43,890 nt of DNA from contig NZ_MAVV01000011.1 in NCBI RefSeq assembly GCF_001707915.1, forward strand, positions 1 to 43,890, written 5' to 3'. The notes beneath the pieces were generated by a model that worked only from the letters and a program-made list of their open reading frames with translations, ran no database searches and was not told the origin of the DNA. This document shows, piece by piece, positions 43,428-43,890 of the stretch. The position numbers and the translations under genes were made by a program. The DNA comes from Thermodesulfovibrio sp. N1. Lineage in GTDB: Bacteria > Nitrospirota > Thermodesulfovibrionia > Thermodesulfovibrionales > Thermodesulfovibrionaceae. Position 1 is the stretch's first letter. Each line of letters starts with the position of its first letter.

Positions 43428-43890
43428 ATGAAAAATAAAAAATTTTGGGTTTCGAATAAAATTATGACTAAAGAAGCATATATAAGTATTGAAGGAGTTC
43501 ATACAAAGATATTTATTCCAAAAAGTAAAAATATTGAAAGAGGTATTTTTTATCAAATTGAAACCAATGAACTTTTAACATTTTTAAAGGAAAATGAAAT
43601 AAAAGAAATTACGGTATCTCAATTTATCCCTGATTTTATCACATTAACTATTTCAATTCCCTTTGCATCAAAGATACTTAAGAATAAAAAATTATTAAAT
43701 GGTATAGCGATAACAGAAATTCGTAAAAAAATATCCAGCAATACAAAATTTTTCATATTTTTATAAACCCTATGAATCTGCTGGTAGAACTTATTTAAGA
43801 TGTTATATTATTTTTGAAGAACAATTTAATATTTTTAGTAATCTTGTAATTGAAGGAATTAATGTCAAAGCCTTTTATCCATCTTTTATT
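43428..43890 (+). pseudogene. Unrecognised gene, frameshifted and cut by the window end
   Basis: The first frame (43428-43766) begins MKNKKFWVSNKIMTKEAYIS and includes TLTISIPFASKILKNKKLLN, and ends SSNTKFFIFL. Removing one T from the T5 run at 43749-43753 gives TKFSYFYKPYESAGRTYLRC and an open frame to the window end. The frame-restored protein loosely resembles PilM/GspL-like scaffold proteins of pili or secretion systems (strand-LPF-helix layout), but not enough to name it. The rest lies outside. Confidence 0.6.

Overview
The window is an AT-rich bacterial chromosome segment (G+C visibly about one third, not computed). Gene order is dense with many ATGA overlaps. A Gram-negative envelope is implied by a full curli secretion set, a CsgG lipoprotein and a TonB-receptor remnant. 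The mix (selenocysteine peroxiredoxin, PyrK/PyrD, MEP-pathway IspG, LigD-type phosphoesterase, AT-rich and Lys/Ile/Glu-rich proteins) fits a thermophilic anaerobe such as Thermodesulfovibrio (Nitrospirota). That assignment is an inference.

Layout. 1-6.2 kb: dispersed-repeat leader, mtgA, then on the minus strand malQ and a NitT/TauT-type ABC transporter (ATPase plus a tandem permease, no binding protein). 6.5-15.6 kb: a surface-polysaccharide region (GT4, DPM1-like GT2, methyltransferase, frameshifted GT2, GT4, Wzx-like flippase) interrupted by two toxin-antitoxin modules (PIN/AbrB and RelE type) and a nucleotidyltransferase fragment, followed by truD and a stand-alone LigD phosphoesterase domain. 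15.6-20.7 kb: aldo/keto reductase, frameshifted lipase-like hydrolase, an unrecognised protein, sixA, then a promoter, a candidate attenuator, a methyltransferase and a decayed TonB receptor joined to a peptide/nickel-binding-protein fragment. 20.7-26.9 kb: a membrane protein coupled to a P2-type cation ATPase, an inositol-phosphatase-family enzyme, a CDF cation exporter and a Cys-rich protein. 26.9-30.0 kb: IS1380-like transposase remnant, ispG, mltG, ridA-like gene. 30.1-34.3 kb: a complete one-strand curli locus: CsgD-like regulator, two curlins, CsgH, CsgE, CsgF, CsgG. 34.3-35.9 kb: selenoprotein peroxiredoxin with in-frame UGA and SECIS-like hairpin, and a DUF4197 protein. 36.0-43.9 kb: greA-pyrK-pyrD-SAM hydrolase-hslO overlapping operon, a SapC-like gene, another dispersed repeat, copA, a tiny membrane protein and an incomplete frameshifted gene at the edge.

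Most notable: the UGA-encoded selenocysteine at the peroxidatic position of the peroxiredoxin; the compact curli locus with cysteine-bearing curlins and long inverted repeats upstream; a pair of mutually exclusive hairpins ahead of the decayed TonB locus; a His-to-Gln change in the catalytic triad of the SAM hydrolase; and four genes broken by a single extra base in short A or T runs, which is either real decay or a sequencing artefact.
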